Part shown: positions 61,490 to 64,000 of the stretch, piece after piece | How the letters are laid out: the number at the start of each line of letters is the position of its first letter | Position numbering within the stretch: position 1 is the first letter of the stretch | DNA from: Osedax fenrisi | Lineage: Eukaryota; Annelida; Polychaeta; Sabellida; Siboglinidae | Direction: 5' to 3' | Length of the DNA stretch: 64,000 nucleotides | Assembly: GCA_964019155.1 (NCBI GenBank) | Contig: OZ025242.1 | Span: 90,907,705-90,971,704 of the forward strand | Notes under the pieces: model-generated | Told to the model about the DNA's origin: nothing | Seen by the model: only the letters and a program-made list of their open reading frames with translations | Databases searched by the model: none | Made by a program: the position numbers and the translations under genes

Positions 61490-63151
61490 TACGAAAGGCA
61501 TCACTAAAGGATACATCGTAAGCTAAGTTAGGTTGAACGTTACTATAGTACACACTTTACAGTAATTTGCTTACTTATGTGACGAAGAATAGCGCATTAT
61601 TATCATATGAGATACAATATACTTAATGTAAATATATTTAATAAACCAATTTTAAATATAGGAATAATTATTTGTTAATTATGATAAATTATAAATAAAA
61701 ATGTAATATTTAATGAATAACGATTAATATTATAATAGTTTTAAGATTTGTATCTAAAAAAAGAACCCATGATCCTATATAATACTATATTTACAAATAT
61801 ATTATTTCATTGCGGTATTCAATTAATAATTCATATTATAAATCTTACTATCACTAATGTTAATTACTCAGTATATGATACATACGAGCCGATAGATACG
61901 ATATATTTATATTTAACTGATATATATTATTTAATATAATAACGAATATACCCTTAATACATCCTGTACTAATATGAATAGTTCTAAAGAGAAGAAGTTT
62001 TATTGTATAATTTAATAACAAACTACAAAATATATAAGTCAAATATTTTTTTCTGAATAAATAGTAATCAATCGTAAATCATCTATTCAATTTTACATTA
62101 ATACTCAATTTCAATTATAAAGATTATATATAAAATGATATTATTTGTATGTGGAAATGGGACGATAATAGTCACTATATAGTATCCACCCATATACAGT
62201 TCATTGTAGATTAATTAAATATAATTATTAATATACGTTACTAGGTATTAAATAATTGTTTATCATCCAAATACTCAATTTTTACTCGATTCATTAGCAA
62301 TCTAAAATATCGCCGTGAATATTAACTTTAATAAATAAATTTAATAACGTGTTTCTCAGTCATTCAAAACTAATGTATCAAACTGTTTGTATATACCTAA
62401 ACGTCATCTATAGCATTACCTGTCACCGTATAGTATTCTAGTAGAGTGGTATTTTAATTACTACTAGAAAAACAGGATATTTTACGTATATTATTTTTAC
62501 TAATTAAATATTTTCGAAAAAATATTATTTATATACATATTGTTTTACTATATTTCTAATATCATTACGAAACGACTTTCAATCGAGAAATATCGCGCTA
62601 GGGCATCAAATAATTAGAAGTGCAATACTGTATTGCCAATACATGATATCGAATACAGAGTTTAGTCGTACAGCGCAACTTTCAGCCGATGAAGTAAGGT
62701 TCGGAATGAAATAAATGAGGGCATTACATTCGCATATCACACTAGGCGTGCATTGTAATGACCTTCACCTCACATCTCCAGGTCATGGGGGGGTTACAGA
62801 GGGTGAGTGGTAAATAACGTCAAAGGATAGGTATATTTTATTACATAAATTCTAGTACATCTACGTGTGATATATATGTGTAGCTTTATCAGATATAAGT
62901 AGGCGTGGCTTAGTCACGCTATATGATTATGGTATTCGGATTCAATAATACTACAATGTGCGATAGATTAGCCTTATGTGTGGTGTCTGTCTGGCAAGCT
63001 AGTTCCACTGTCCTAGATAATGCGCGATCACACCGTGCGATATATACATATGCGTTGATTGTCAGTAACGATGTAGCCTGCCTAGCGAACACATATTACG
63101 TAATACAATACAATACCAAATCACGTTGTATCTTAAGAGTGCGATGGCAAC
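61490..63151. other. AT-rich stretch without recognised gene
   Basis: No exon supported. A slightly less AT-rich patch at 62740-63150 has a short acceptor-to-donor segment at 62782-62801 (MGGLQR-like), too short to call. Confidence 0.5.
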
Positions 63152-63247
63152 CCGTGATCTCGTGCGAAGTGTGAATTGCACATTTATAAATAATTATTTA
63201 AATTAATGGATATTATCGGTGCGAGCGAAATCACTGCACGAGATCAC
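63152..63247. mobile_element. Short MITE with GTGATCTCGTGCG termini
   Basis: It starts CGTGATCTCGTGCGAAGTG and ends CACTGCACGAGATCACTGG, with an AT-rich core containing TTATAAATAATTATTTA. Same family as 13881-13969. Confidence 0.65.
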
Positions 63248-64000
63248 TGGTATTCGATCTCATTATATCATAGTGACCACCGTGCTTCGAAACAGTTCAG
63301 GCGTGACGATGAAATATGCTTTATTAGGCACCGTTACAAAGCGATAACACTCCTCGTAAGTGCACGTAAAATAAATAAACAGTTAAACACAACATCGAAA
63401 AAACGAACGAAGAAAAGTGGAAGTATAGAATGGTAATAATAATATAAGGAAATTAGATGTAGAGGATATATATGATTTTATATTAGTATTGCATGATATA
63501 TTATCATTACATTTAATGAATCATTAAACTATATTAATTGTTCTATATAATAGAATAGCATATGTGTATCGCATAGAAAAATATAGTTAGTAAAACATAC
63601 ACGTTTCATTAGATATTATTATACATATTAATATACACATATCATTATTAGAATTAAATAAATATATACCAATAGTTTTTAACACAAAACAAATATAATA
63701 GAGAGATAAATATTTATAAAATATAATATATTATATTGAAATATTACTGGATTGATAATTGTTTTTTTTCTTCCAAATGTTTATTCTATATATTTATACT
63801 AATGAAATTTACATTTTCATTAATTAAATTAATTATTTATATTCTACATACTATATAATTTTTGCATTCATCCCTATATATTTTAATATAATATAATATT
63901 TATTTATATATTTTCCACCTATTTTAAGAATATATATAGTTGAAAATAATTGTTGACCTCTACATTAAAGTTTATATAAAATAGTAAACTGTAGTGTGAG
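63248..64000. other. AT-rich stretch without gene
   Basis: Nothing beyond AT-rich sequence was recognised. The small ORF at 63206-63436 overlaps the MITE and has no exon support. Confidence 0.5.

Noticed and set aside
62776..62806. Mini-exon reading MGGLQR between ctccag and GTGAGT
   Set aside because: Good splice-like ends but only about 20 nt and no linked exon; could be chance.
62923..63436. Two ORFs of 83 and 76 residues
   Set aside because: No similarity, overlap with a MITE, and no acceptor/donor context.
1..64000. Bacterial-type defence system, CRISPR array or operon
   Set aside because: The repeats are satellites or MITEs without spacer structure, and all recognised genes are spliced metazoan genes or transposons.

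Overview
The window is a very AT-rich, intron-bearing metazoan nuclear sequence. Spliced genes recognisable by homology (3-mercaptopyruvate sulfurtransferase, glucoside xylosyltransferase, a ciliary-type DUF4515 coiled-coil protein, an NDUFV3-like complex I subunit) lie in a background of (TA)n tracts, MITEs, LINE fragments, a decayed hAT transposon and an internally deleted LTR element. Coding exons are mostly clearly richer in G+C than the introns and spacers. All gene models were built by hand from protein similarity, reading-frame continuity and matching intron phases. I cannot name the species; a non-vertebrate animal fits best. No tRNA, rRNA or CRISPR array was seen.

Layout. 1-6062: AT-rich DNA with one lysine/glutamate repeat exon (1082-1606) and a dead LINE tail. 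6063-10892 (+): complete four-exon MPST gene, 282 residues, with a DNA-transposon remnant filling intron 1. 10969-17571 (-): six exons of a CCDC166-like (DUF4515) gene, tail-to-tail with MPST, 76 bp apart; its 5' end was not found. 19.5-21.8 kb: an 18-copy tandem array inside a composite repeat. 21.8-23.7 kb: a 5'-truncated CR1/L2-type LINE. 24-32 kb: nested MITEs and a hAT pseudogene. 32203-34882: an LTR retrotransposon with an in-frame Gag-integrase fusion. 36279-36479 (-): an unrecognised 66-residue ORF. 37.4-41 kb: a long-TIR element with 9-bp target duplication and a hAT-type MITE with 8-bp duplication.

42257-59971 (+): two tandem GXYLT-type glycosyltransferase genes. The first is complete (seven exons, type II membrane anchor, DTD motif) and carries an 11-copy coding minisatellite in its stem. 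The second has six catalytic-domain exons but no recognised membrane-anchor exon, plus a possible alternative terminal exon. 60165-60929 (-): the last two exons of an NDUFV3-like gene, convergent with the second GXYLT gene. 61-64 kb: AT-rich with MITEs only.

The genes do not form a pathway. The most unusual points are the frequent T at +3 of 5' splice sites, the tandem GXYLT pair that may share a first exon, the duplicated terminal exon, the coding minisatellites, and several MITE families whose boundaries are fixed by exact 7-, 8- or 9-bp target duplications.
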